Below, piece after piece: positions 31,586-39,608 of a stretch of DNA of 44,177 bases (position 1 is its first letter; each line of letters starts with the position of its first letter). The translations under genes were made by a program, and so were the position numbers. The stretch comes from an uncultured Prevotella sp. GTDB taxonomy: Bacteria; Bacteroidota; Bacteroidia; Bacteroidales; Bacteroidaceae. Location: contig OMVH01000193.1 of assembly GCA_900314365.1 (NCBI GenBank), forward strand, positions 1-44,177, read 5' to 3'. Under the pieces are notes generated by a model. The model saw nothing but the letters and a program-made list of their open reading frames with translations, did not search any database and had not been told where the DNA came from.

Positions 31586-33769
31586 TTATTTCTTCAAAGG
31601 CTTGAGATAATCCTCGAAATACTGTGTGATGCGCTCATGCAGATGCACACTCTGGTGGCCTCGCATGTTGTGGGGTTCACCGGGATAGACAAAGAAGTCG
31701 GGCTGTGTCCCCACTTTTATACATTCGGCAAGGAAGCTCAGAGCATGCTGAGGCACCACCGTCTTGTCATTGTATCCGATGATAATCTGCAACTTTCCCT
31801 TGAGGTTCTTAGCCTGGTTGATAAGCGAGGTCTTGGCGTAGCCCTCCGGATTAGCCTGCGGCGTATCCATATATCGCTCGCCGTACATCACTTCGTACCA
31901 CTTCCAGTCGATGACTGGTCCGCCGGCCACACCCACCTTGAACACATCAGGATAGTGGGTCATCAGCGAGATGGTCATAAAACCTCCGAAACTCCATCCG
32001 TGTACACCGATGCGGTCCTGGTCTACATAGGGCAGCGACTTGAGGTATTCCACGCCTTTCATCTGATCCTGCATCTCCACTTGCCCAAGCTGACGGAAGG
32101 TGGCCTGCTCGAAGGCTTTGCCACGGTGCTCGCTGCCCCGGTTGTCGATGATGAACAGCAGATAGCCCTTCTGAGCCATATAAGTCTCCCATGAGCGCGA
32201 GCAGTAGTGCCAGCGTGCATCAACGTTGTGGGCGTGGGGGCCACCATAGACATAGACTACAGTGGGATATTTCTTCGAAGGATCAAAACCTACGGGCTTC
32301 ACCATGCGCCAGTAGAGATCGGTAGAGCCGTCGGCTGCTTTAAGTTTGCCACAACTGTACTCAGGCACATTGTAGCCTTTCCACGGGTCGGGAGCCGTGA
32401 AATAGGATGTACGTGCCGCCTTAGCCACATTGGTTATCTCAATACGACGCGGCACCGTCGGCTCACTGTAGTTGTCCACCAGGAATGCTCCATCGGCAGA
32501 AAGACTGCCATAGTGCCAGCCTCGGCCGTTGTCAAGTAGTCTGCGCTTCCCCGTGTCGACACTGACGGCATAGAGGTTTGCCTGGATGGGACTGACCTCA
32601 TTGGAGAGATAGACTATCTCATGGGTCTTGGCATTAAAGCCCAGCATATCCATCACTACCCACGGACCCGTGGTGACTTGACGGAGTTGCTCGCCTTTAT
32701 TATTAAATAGGTAGAAGTGGTTGTAACCGTCCTTCTGGCTCTGCATGATGAACTTAGTAGCATCCCAGGGCAGAAATACGATGGGATTCAGGGGCTCCAC
32801 ATACTTGGCGTCGGTCTCACGGTAGAGTTCAGCCTTACGCTCACCTGTGGCAGCGTCATAGCTCACAAGACGACAGTCGTTCTGGTCGCGGTTGAGCTCA
32901 AACATGTAGATGGTGCTTCCGTCGGGACTCCAGGCAATATTGGTGAAGTAGCGGTCAGTAGGGTCACCGGCCTTGAGATAGACGGTGGCATGCGTGGACA
33001 AGTCGTAGACACCCACCGTCACCTTATGGCTTGTCTCTCCTGCCATAGGGTACTTGTCGGGCACCTCCTCAGCCTCACGCTTGAAGATGTCGACCTGAGG
33101 ATAGTCCTTGACCATGCTCTGGTCCATACGGTAAAAGGCAAGTTTGTCACCACGCGGCGACCAGAAAGTACCCTTGCTGATGCCGAACTCATCGCGGTGC
33201 ACGCTCTGGCCATAGACAATAGAGCGTGAGCCGTCTCGGGTAAGCTGTGTGAGCTGTCCGTCGGAGTCACGCACATAGAGCTGGTCAGCACGCACAAAAG
33301 CCACAGCCTTTGAAGCCGGGCACCAGTCGCTGGCCTTGTCCTCACCTTCGTGGACTCCGGTCCACTCCACCTTGCCTGTCTTGAAGTTGACAAGCCTGCG
33401 CCGCCCGTGCTGGTCGATGAGCACAAGAGGCTTTCCGGGATAAGGGAAAGTGATGCTGAAGAGGCTCGTAGCCTTGGCCTCGCCTGCCCCAACATTGCGG
33501 TTCACCTCGTCGAGTGTGAAGAGCTGTTTCTCCCGCCCCGTCGCCTTATCGACCAGGAAGCACTCATCGGTGTCGAGCCTGATGAGTTCGTTGCCCCACC
33601 ACGTGGTGTAGCGGTTCTGAGGCACCATATTGTGATAGTTGGTGCCTCCAAAGTTAAGGTCCTCGAGCGTGAACTGCTTGAGCTGCTGATTCTGAGCCTT
33701 CATGTCAACCGTATGAAAAGAGAGCAGTGCGATGGCTGCCACCGCTGCAAGCGCCTTAGTCATCCTCAT
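31586..33769 (-). CDS. S9-family prolyl peptidase, DPP IV-like
   Basis: A 727-aa exported serine peptidase. The N-terminal signal (MRMTKALAAVAAIALLSFHT) is followed by the DPP IV beta-propeller (about 40-480) and an alpha/beta-hydrolase domain. The catalytic triad is Ser in GWSFGGFM (about S593), Asp in YNDKTVVP (about D668) and His in GEPHNMRG (about H700), with DPP IV-like spacing. It removes Xaa-Pro or related N-terminal dipeptides in the periplasm. The start is set at 33769 (or Met3 at 33763); a much longer open frame to 34099 lies antiparallel to nothing conserved and merely crosses rlmL. The gene start overlaps the rlmL end by about 14 bp. Confidence 0.9.
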   Translation of the reverse strand: MRMTKALAAVAAIALLSFHTVDMKAQNQQLKQFTLEDLNFGGTNYHNMVPQNRYTTWWGNELIRLDTDECFLVDKATGREKQLFTLDEVNRNVGAGEAKATSLFSITFPYPGKPLVLIDQHGRRRLVNFKTGKVEWTGVHEGEDKASDWCPASKAVAFVRADQLYVRDSDGQLTQLTRDGSRSIVYGQSVHRDEFGISKGTFWSPRGDKLAFYRMDQSMVKDYPQVDIFKREAEEVPDKYPMAGETSHKVTVGVYDLSTHATVYLKAGDPTDRYFTNIAWSPDGSTIYMFELNRDQNDCRLVSYDAATGERKAELYRETDAKYVEPLNPIVFLPWDATKFIMQSQKDGYNHFYLFNNKGEQLRQVTTGPWVVMDMLGFNAKTHEIVYLSNEVSPIQANLYAVSVDTGKRRLLDNGRGWHYGSLSADGAFLVDNYSEPTVPRRIEITNVAKAARTSYFTAPDPWKGYNVPEYSCGKLKAADGSTDLYWRMVKPVGFDPSKKYPTVVYVYGGPHAHNVDARWHYCSRSWETYMAQKGYLLFIIDNRGSEHRGKAFEQATFRQLGQVEMQDQMKGVEYLKSLPYVDQDRIGVHGWSFGGFMTISLMTHYPDVFKVGVAGGPVIDWKWYEVMYGERYMDTPQANPEGYAKTSLINQAKNLKGKLQIIIGYNDKTVVPQHALSFLAECIKVGTQPDFFVYPGEPHNMRGHQSVHLHERITQYFEDYLKPLKK

Positions 33770-35204
33770 GATTCCTCCATCCTTTATTTCTGTTGTCACG
33801 ACCTCCCTTGAAAGGCTTGCGGTCGGACTTCCGCCCTCTTGGGGCTCTGTCGTCGTCAGCGCGGCCGAAGCCCTTGCGGGAGTTCCCGCGGTAGTCCCTG
33901 CGCATATCGTTGTTGAAGGAGTGGAATTTGAACGAGCGGATGTCGCCCTCCTCGTTCTGCTCTTCTTCTTCGAGTCGTTTTTTGAACTCTCTTTCCTTCT
34001 TGAACCGATGCTTCTGTCCCATCTCCTCGCGCTCCCGGTCGGTCTTGACGACACCGCCTTTGGAACGGAAATCATTGAGTTTTCCGTCGAAGATGACATA
34101 TTTCCGGAACTCGCACTCCAGACTTCCGTTGTAGAGGGGAATCTTTATAGAGGGCTTGAGTCCTATCTGCTCGAAGCACTCCTCACGGTAGGACAGAACC
34201 CAGGCGTCGTTGCCTGCAAAGGCATTCTTCAGTCGCTCGCCTATCATGCGATAGGTGCCGAGTAGGTCGGGCGTAGAGATGCGCTCCCCGTAGGGCGGAT
34301 TCATCACGATGACACTCTTCTGGGCAGGCTTCTTGAAGTCTTTGAAATCTTGCTGTTCCACAGTGATATATTGTGAGAGCCCGGCCGCCTTGATGTTCAG
34401 GCGGGCCGTATTGACAGCCTTCATGTCGACGTCGTAGCCGTAGATATGATGTTCGAAGGGACGCTCGGCGCTGTCGTCATTATAGATTCTGTCAAAGAGC
34501 TCCTGGTCGAAGTCAGGCCATTTCTCGAAGGCAAACTCCTTACGGAAAACGCCCGGACTCATGTTCAGGGCTATGAGCGCAGCCTCGATGAGGAGCGTCC
34601 CCGACCCGCACATGGGGTCTATGAAGTCGCAGGAGCCATCCCACTGTGTCATGCGTATCATTCCGGCCGCCAAGACTTCATTGAGCGGAGCTTCCACGTT
34701 CTCCTGCCTGTAGCCACGCCTGTGGAGCGACTCGCCGCTGGAGTCAAGACTGATGGTGGCGTCGTCGGCAGCGATGTGGATGTGGAGCCTGATGTCAGGA
34801 TTGCTCACCGAGATGTTGGGGCGCGAGCCTGTCTTCTCACGGAACTGATCGACGATGGCATCCTTCACCTTATAGGTGACGAAGCGCGAATTACGGAAGT
34901 CGTCAGAGTAGACAACGGAGTCGACGGAGAAGGTCTTCCCCTCAAGGATGTACTGGCTCCAGTCGATGTCCTTGATGGCCTCGTAGACCTCGTCGGCCGA
35001 GGAGGCCTTGAAGTGTTTGATAGGCTTCAGGATACGGATGGCCGTGTGGAGTTGGAAGTTGGCGCGGTACATCATTTCCTTGTCGCCCCTGAAGGATACC
35101 ATTCGCCTGCCGGGCTTCACGTCGCTTGCTCCGAGTGCTGTGAGTTCTTGTGCCAGGACGGGCTCGAGCCCCATGAAAGTCTTGGCAATGAGTTCAGATT
35201 CCAT
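33756..35204 (-). CDS. rlmL: 23S rRNA m2G2445 methyltransferase, RlmL-like (THUMP domain)
   Basis: A 482-aa protein with a THUMP RNA-binding domain (about 40-155) and a Rossmann methyltransferase domain. The SAM motif is DPMCGSGT (196-203), and NPPYGE (from N302) forms the N2-guanine catalytic motif. The last 55 residues are an Arg/Lys/Gly/Asp-rich disordered tail (SFNNDMRRDYRGN onwards) that probably increases RNA affinity; it is a common addition in Bacteroidales. Lacks the RlmK C-terminal methyltransferase domain found in the E. coli fusion. It has no visible promoter and overlaps the peptidase gene by 14 bp. Confidence 0.9.
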   Translation of the reverse strand: MESELIAKTFMGLEPVLAQELTALGASDVKPGRRMVSFRGDKEMMYRANFQLHTAIRILKPIKHFKASSADEVYEAIKDIDWSQYILEGKTFSVDSVVYSDDFRNSRFVTYKVKDAIVDQFREKTGSRPNISVSNPDIRLHIHIAADDATISLDSSGESLHRRGYRQENVEAPLNEVLAAGMIRMTQWDGSCDFIDPMCGSGTLLIEAALIALNMSPGVFRKEFAFEKWPDFDQELFDRIYNDDSAERPFEHHIYGYDVDMKAVNTARLNIKAAGLSQYITVEQQDFKDFKKPAQKSVIVMNPPYGERISTPDLLGTYRMIGERLKNAFAGNDAWVLSYREECFEQIGLKPSIKIPLYNGSLECEFRKYVIFDGKLNDFRSKGGVVKTDREREEMGQKHRFKKEREFKKRLEEEEQNEEGDIRSFKFHSFNNDMRRDYRGNSRKGFGRADDDRAPRGRKSDRKPFKGGRDNRNKGWRNHEDD

Positions 35205-35236
35205 AAGTTGTTTTTAATGCTCCGCCTTCCTTTTGG

Positions 35237-35262
35237 GGCGGCTTTGAAGCCTGGCTGCCGCC
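35237..35262 (-). other. Hairpin in the cysE-rlmL spacer
   Basis: GGCGGC (35237-35242) and GCCGCC (35257-35262) can pair, next to smaller inverted repeats (GCAAGGGCCTTTTGC). No T-run follows, so this is not a simple terminator. It occupies most of the 162-bp gap that would separate cysE and rlmL transcripts. Confidence 0.4.
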
Positions 35263-35366
35263 ATGCAAGGGCCTTTTGCATCGGACCCTTTGGCGTTGCC
35301 ATGCCGTTGTTTTGATTATTGAGTTTTTTAATAATGTTAGCTGTTCTAATTACTTTTGGGGCCTGG

Positions 35367-36284
35367 TCACGACTGAAAGTAAGTCTTCGTTCCTGGCTCA
35401 AGGTCGTGGGTGACCCACACATTGGCCCCCACCACGCAGCCGCGCCCTATGTGGATGCGTCCAAGCACGGTGGCGTTGGCATAGACGACCACGTCGTCGC
35501 CGATAATGGGATGACGGGGAATGCCTTTGATGGGGTTGCCGTCGGCGTCAAGCGGAAAGCTTTTGGCACCGAGAGTGACTCCTTGATAAATCTTCACATT
35601 GTTGCCAATGACTGTGGTAGCGCCGATGACGACGCCTGTGCCGTGGTCAATAGTGAAATAACGGCCTATGGTTGCACCGGGATGTATATCGATGCCGGTC
35701 TCGGAATGAGCCATCTCAGAGAGCATACGCGGTATGAGCGGCACTCCGAGCAGCAGCAACTCGTGAGCCACCCGGTAGTTGGTAAGAGCCTTTATGGCTG
35801 GATAGCAGGCGATAACCTCGGCTTTGCTGTCTGCCGCGGGGTCACCGTTGTAGGCTGCCGTGACATCAGTGGCCAGGGTCTCGCGTATGGAGGGTAGCCG
35901 CGCAATGAGCTCTGTGGAGATTTCGAGGGCCTTGTCTTTAAGACAGTCTATCTCGCAATGAGGCAGGTCGCCGTCGCCGACAGGCTTGAAGGCCAGACCG
36001 GCCAGCACCTGTCCCGCCAGGCACCGCTGCAGACGCTCGGCGCTGACTCCTATCTGATATTTGATGGTGGACGGACTCACGGTGGACTTTCCGTAGAAGC
36101 CGGGGAAAAGGATGGAACGCGACAACTCCACCACCTCAGCAAGCGCGGTGTTGGAAGGCAGGGGAATACCGTCCTGCCTGCGGTGCCAAAGACCGCGCAG
36201 CGACTCGGGAGCAGAAAGCCGGTCTACTGACTGCGTAAGCATAGCAGACAGACTTTCGCGACGCTTCTTTTCGGATGATTCCAT
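35367..36284 (-). CDS. Serine O-acetyltransferase (EpsC/CysE type)
   Basis: Acetylates L-serine with acetyl-CoA in cysteine synthesis. The 305-aa protein (start MESSEKKRRESL at 36284) has a helical N-terminal domain with AAYNGDPAADSKAEVIACYP, and a left-handed beta-helix. That helix includes IDIHPGATIGRYFTIDHGTG with the catalytic His, VIGATTVIGNNVKIYQGVTL, and RHPIIGDDVVVYANATVLGR. It is somewhat longer than E. coli CysE, as typical for the EpsC branch. A -7-like TAACTTTG lies 9 bp upstream, which would give an extremely short leader. The next gene downstream, rlmL, is 162 bp away. Confidence 0.9.
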   Translation of the reverse strand: MESSEKKRRESLSAMLTQSVDRLSAPESLRGLWHRRQDGIPLPSNTALAEVVELSRSILFPGFYGKSTVSPSTIKYQIGVSAERLQRCLAGQVLAGLAFKPVGDGDLPHCEIDCLKDKALEISTELIARLPSIRETLATDVTAAYNGDPAADSKAEVIACYPAIKALTNYRVAHELLLLGVPLIPRMLSEMAHSETGIDIHPGATIGRYFTIDHGTGVVIGATTVIGNNVKIYQGVTLGAKSFPLDADGNPIKGIPRHPIIGDDVVVYANATVLGRIHIGRGCVVGANVWVTHDLEPGTKTYFQS

Positions 36285-36292
36285 ACTTGTTG

Positions 36293-36300
36293 CAAAGTTA
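36293..36300 (-). promoter_or_regulatory. -7 element upstream of the serine acetyltransferase
   Basis: The minus strand reads TAACTTTG, a full match to TAnnTTTG, but no TTTG at -33 is seen at 19-20 bp. It lies only 9 bp before the start codon. Confidence 0.4.
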
Positions 36301-36408
36301 CAAAAAAGTTGGGTACGGCTGTCGGAATGTGGCATTTATTTTGTAATACAACCGAAAAAAAGCATTGCCTGCATGTTTTCTGACCGACACCGGTTGCCCA
36401 ACCGACGC

Positions 36409-36849
36409 TCAGGGAAGACGGTTGACGGTTCCACCGGGGCGCTTGAACTCTATCTCCTTAGGTATCTTCGTCCAGTGACCTCGGCGGGCTATCTTGAGGG
36501 TGGATCCCTTCTCCTGACGAAGCGTGAAAGTGGAATCAGAGGTACAGGTGAGGGTGGCCGTGAGGTCCTCGCTGCCATAGTCGTTGGTAATGGCAAGGGT
36601 GGCCTGGCGCCCCTTCACCTTGGCTGAGGTAAAGAGCCACTTGCGACCGTCCTGATTGTCACCAAAGAAACCGGGGAGCTCACCGAAGATGCTCTGTCCG
36701 GGCACTACGACACTGTTCTGATAAAAGTCCATGCGGATATACACGTTGTACTCCTTGTTGACGATGTAGCCGACGAAGGGCTGCGCTTTTTGCGCTGAAA
36801 CGACAGCCGGCAGCAGGGAGAGCAACAGTAACGCAACAATCTTTCTCAT
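36409..36849 (-). CDS. Small secreted protein of unknown function (146 aa)
   Basis: I do not recognise the family. The protein starts with a typical signal peptide (MRKIVALLLLSLLPAVVSAQ); the mature part is about 125 aa, rich in beta-strand-like alternation (VGYIVNKEYNVYIRMDFY, WLFTSAKVKGRQATLAI), with a lone charged tail (EIEFKRPGGTVNRLP). No lipobox cysteine follows the signal, so it is probably a soluble periplasmic or outer-membrane-associated beta protein. A clear promoter lies 27 bp upstream. It is 124 bp upstream of the serine acetyltransferase on the same strand, but the latter has its own -7 element. Confidence 0.8.
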   Translation of the reverse strand: MRKIVALLLLSLLPAVVSAQKAQPFVGYIVNKEYNVYIRMDFYQNSVVVPGQSIFGELPGFFGDNQDGRKWLFTSAKVKGRQATLAITNDYGSEDLTATLTCTSDSTFTLRQEKGSTLKIARRGHWTKIPKEIEFKRPGGTVNRLP

Positions 36850-36875
36850 GTAACCTTAGCTTTTGTTTGCAAGCG

Positions 36876-36906
36876 CAAAGATAATGCAATCCGTGCTCAT
36901 CGCCAA
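36876..36906 (-). promoter_or_regulatory. Bacteroidota-type promoter of the small secreted protein
   Basis: The minus strand reads TTG, 20 bp, TATCTTTG, matching the pattern, 27 bp upstream of the start at 36849. Confidence 0.55.
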
Positions 36907-37163
36907 GTAATCGTGCAAGTTTTTTATTTGGCCTTCGCAAGTGTGCTCCACGTGCAGGTGGCTGAGCTCATATCCGCATCCTACGGAGGTGTGTAACCTG
37001 ATGGGGTATGGAAAAAGAAATATGAAAGCACATTGTTGAGGGGTAGAGGATAAAGGGTGAAAACACTTGATGGAGGCAACAGAGCGAGAGCACAGAGAAA
37101 GAATGCAGCCTGACTGTCTGCCGATTATTTCAGTCGCAAAAAACAGGGCTAAAATGAGGCTAA
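36907..37163. other. Intergenic spacer, nothing recognised
   Basis: Between the divergent promoter of the secreted protein and repeat element B; short open frames only, with no motif, RNA structure or regulatory site that I can name. Confidence 0.4.
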
Positions 37164-37572
37164 AGAAAACTTTTATTAGGGTAAAAGTACTTTACAATTT
37201 ACAATCAACGAAAAACTTCAAAATAGAGAAAATTGGAGCACATCAGGAGCCCGGTTTGGCTCTTTTTTTGTCGTTGTCGGACTTCGAGCGCCTTGTGATC
37301 GGACCTCGAGAGGCTCGTAATAGGACTTTGAGCGCCTCGTAATCGGACTTTTAAAGGCTAAAAATTGGGCTTTTTAAGGCCAAAAAGACCGATTTTGAAC
37401 TCCAAGAAAAAGACTGTAATGCATAAATGATTGAATCACAGATACTTGAAAACTTCGCGTATTTTGGCGTATTTGGAGACGAACTTAGAGTTGCTGAAAA
37501 ATAATGGCTGTTTTTAGGCCTTTTTTATGAGTTTATTCTTACAAAACAAGGCTTTTTCCACCTAATTTTTCT
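37164..37572 (+). repeat. Paired intergenic element, copy B
   Basis: Counterpart of 17894-18302 in the same orientation. Shared blocks in order: AAAGTACTTTACA (37185 region), CTTC-AAATAGAGA (about 37216), CAGGAGCC (about 37243), the 22-bp units (37277-37386), CGTATTTTGGCGTATTT (about 37458), GTTGCTGAAAAATAA (37490), GGCCTTTTTTAT (about 37516) and TTACAAAACAAGGC (about 37539). The 305-bp distance between AAGTACTTTACA and GTTGCTGAAA is the same as in copy A. It lies in the 1.05-kb gap between divergently transcribed genes (secreted protein and glgA), ending about 330 bp before glgA. Confidence 0.8.
37277..37386 (+). repeat. Tandem array of five 22-bp units (copy B)
   Basis: Units start at 37277, 37299, 37321, 37343 and 37365. 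The first three share GGAC-TCGAGxGxCTCGT/TTGT; the last two read GGACTTTTAAAGGCT and GGGCTTTTTAAGGCC. As in copy A, the GC-rich CTCGAG-type core decays toward the 3' end into TTTTAAAGGC-type units at the same unit numbers, so the internal gradient itself is conserved. Confidence 0.8.
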
Positions 37573-37881
37573 TCGTTGAAACAGGCGAGAAAAAGAGCTC
37601 TCTGAAACCCCAAAAAGTAAAGACTCTCCACGAACACCAGCCGCAGAATCTGGAGGGGGCACATTTGATTCAGAACCTCAGTCGCAGTGCGGCTTCTGGG
37701 CTTAGCCTCGGACAAGTCTTGGCAGACAACTGCACACAGTCCACTGGAAAGATGGCATCAGGAAGGGAAGGAGCCCGACATTGTAAAACAATTTCGCAAA
37801 TGCCTTATTATTAGTGCAATCATTCGCATTTCAAGAACAACAAAAGGCAGATTAAAATAACTTAGTTTCATTTTATATTTG
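37573..37881. other. Leader-side spacer of glgA, no gene supported
   Basis: About 310 bp between element B and the -7 element of glgA. A run of purine-rich and CAGA-type sequence, with no recognisable open frame, attenuator or RNA family. It becomes AT-rich towards glgA. Confidence 0.4.
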
Positions 37882-37889
37882 TAACTTTG
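37882..37889 (+). promoter_or_regulatory. -7 element upstream of the glycogen synthase gene
   Basis: TAACTTTG at 37882-37889 lies 14 bp before the ATG at 37903. No clear TTTG at -33 is visible; the region upstream is AT-rich. The leader would be very short. Confidence 0.45.
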
Positions 37890-37902
37890 CCGTCGAAAAG
37901 AT

Positions 37903-39597
37903 ATGGTTATGGATAAACATAAGCTTATGCCCGACTACATCTTCGAGTCGAGCTGGGAAGTTTGCAACAAGGTCGGAGGCATCTACACAGTTCTGTCTAC
38001 ACGCGCCGACACATTGCAGAAAAAGATGAAGGACCGCATCATCTTCATCGGTCCTGATTGCTGGAAAGATAACACATGCCCCTATTTTGAGGAAGAGCCC
38101 GGAAGCTTTGCCCCATGGATAGCCGCTGCCCGCGCCAAAGGTCTGAAGGTGAGAGCCGGCCGATGGCTCGTGCCCGGGAAACCGTTGGCACTGCTCGTTG
38201 ACTACAGTCCTCTCTTCGCCCGCAAAAATGAGTTCTACGCGCGCATGTGGGAATGGTACGGTGTGGACAGTCTCCATGCCTACGGCGACTACGACGAGTC
38301 GTCGATGTTCTCGCTTGCTGCCGGTATGACGGTGGAGAGCTTCTACCACTACTATCTCAGCGGAAAAGACAAAGTGGTCTACCAGTGCAACGAGTGGATG
38401 ACCGGCATGGGAATGCTCTACGTCCGTCATGAGGTGCCGCAGATAGCAACTATCTTCACCACCCACGCCACGAGCGTCGGCCGAAGCATCGCCGGCAATG
38501 GCAAGCCCCTCTACCAGTATTTCACCGCCTACAACGGCGACCAGATGGCCGGGGAGCTCAACATGCAAAGCAAGCACTCCATAGAGAAACAGGCTGCCCT
38601 GAACGCCGACTGCTTCACCACCGTCTCTGAAATTACGGCTCGCGAATGCAGTCAGCTTCTCGACAAGCCCGTCGACGTGGTGCTGCCCAACGGTTTCGAC
38701 AATGCCTTTGTGCCAAAGGGTGCCGCCTTCACGCGCAAGCGCACTGCCGCCCGCAAAAAGCTCCTCGCCGTGGCCAACGCCCTCACAGGCTGTCCCATCG
38801 ACGACAACGCCCTCATCGTCTCCACGAGCGGCCGCTATGAGTTCCGCAACAAGGGCATTGATGTCTTTATCGATGCTATGGTGAGACTCAGCCGCGACAC
38901 CTCGCTCAACCGTCAGGTCGTAGCCTTTATCGAAGTGCCCGCCTGGGTGAAAGAACCACGCCAGGACCTGAAGCAAAGGCTTGCTGCCGGGAAACCGGCT
39001 ACGGAACCGCTCGCTAATCCTGTGGTCACCCACTGGCTCCATGAGCCCGGCAACGACCGAGTGCTCACGATGCTGGCCTCGCTAGGCTTCAGAAACGAAG
39101 ACAGCAGCCGCGTGAAGATAATCTTCATACCCTGCTATCTCACGGGCAACGATGGTATTGTCAACATCAGCTACTACGACGTGATGACGGGCAACGACCT
39201 CTGCATCTACCCCTCCTACTACGAGCCGTGGGGCTACACACCACTCGAGGCCGTGGCCTTCGGCGTACCGTGCATCACCACCAACCTGGCCGGATTCGGC
39301 CTTTGGACACGTGGCGAAGAAGGCGAGGGCAAATCGCTCGAAAGCGGTGCACTCGTGGTGGACCGCACCGACACAAACTACAACGAGGTGGCCGACACGG
39401 TGGAGAAAGCCGTGTGCAGCTATGCCGCAGCATCGGCCGAGAAAGTGAAACTGAGCCGCCGAAACGCTGCCAAACTCTCGCGGCAGGCCCTCTGGAGCAA
39501 GTTCATCACGAACTACTACCAGGCCTACGACTTCGCACTGAAGAAGGCAGCCCTGCGCTCCACCTCTTTAATTAAGGAACAAACATTATTTAATTAA
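37903..39597 (+). CDS. Glycogen synthase, GT3 (eukaryotic-like) type
   Basis: A 564-aa (or 562-aa from the second Met at 37909) retaining glycosyltransferase that elongates alpha-1,4-glucan. It begins DYIFESSWEVCNKVGGIYTV and contains FIGPDCWKDNTCPYFEEEPG, FTTHATSVGRSIAG, NGFDNAFVP, GRYEFRNKGIDVFIDAMVR, and the C-terminal SYYEPWGYTPLEAVAFGVPC with its EPWGxTPLEA nucleotide-sugar motif. These blocks belong to the GT3 family of yeast and animal glycogen synthase, which Bacteroidota also use, rather than GT5 GlgA. It stands 11 bp before the phosphorylase gene, so synthesis and breakdown of the polymer are co-transcribed. No branching or debranching enzyme is in the window. Confidence 0.92.
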   Translation: MVMDKHKLMPDYIFESSWEVCNKVGGIYTVLSTRADTLQKKMKDRIIFIGPDCWKDNTCPYFEEEPGSFAPWIAAARAKGLKVRAGRWLVPGKPLALLVDYSPLFARKNEFYARMWEWYGVDSLHAYGDYDESSMFSLAAGMTVESFYHYYLSGKDKVVYQCNEWMTGMGMLYVRHEVPQIATIFTTHATSVGRSIAGNGKPLYQYFTAYNGDQMAGELNMQSKHSIEKQAALNADCFTTVSEITARECSQLLDKPVDVVLPNGFDNAFVPKGAAFTRKRTAARKKLLAVANALTGCPIDDNALIVSTSGRYEFRNKGIDVFIDAMVRLSRDTSLNRQVVAFIEVPAWVKEPRQDLKQRLAAGKPATEPLANPVVTHWLHEPGNDRVLTMLASLGFRNEDSSRVKIIFIPCYLTGNDGIVNISYYDVMTGNDLCIYPSYYEPWGYTPLEAVAFGVPCITTNLAGFGLWTRGEEGEGKSLESGALVVDRTDTNYNEVADTVEKAVCSYAAASAEKVKLSRRNAAKLSRQALWSKFITNYYQAYDFALKKAALRSTSLIKEQTLFN

Positions 39598-39608
39598 ATA
39601 GACAACGT

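Noticed and set aside
33770..34099. Long N-terminal extension of the DPP IV-like gene
   Set aside because: The extension is serine/arginine-rich, lies in the RlmL coding region in another frame and precedes a perfect signal peptide at 33769.
37873..39042. 389-codon minus-strand open frame opposite glycogen synthase
   Set aside because: It is an antisense shadow of the GT3 gene, whose conserved motifs on the plus strand are unmistakable. Similar long shadows lie opposite rlmL (34446-35315) and purD (30247-31119).
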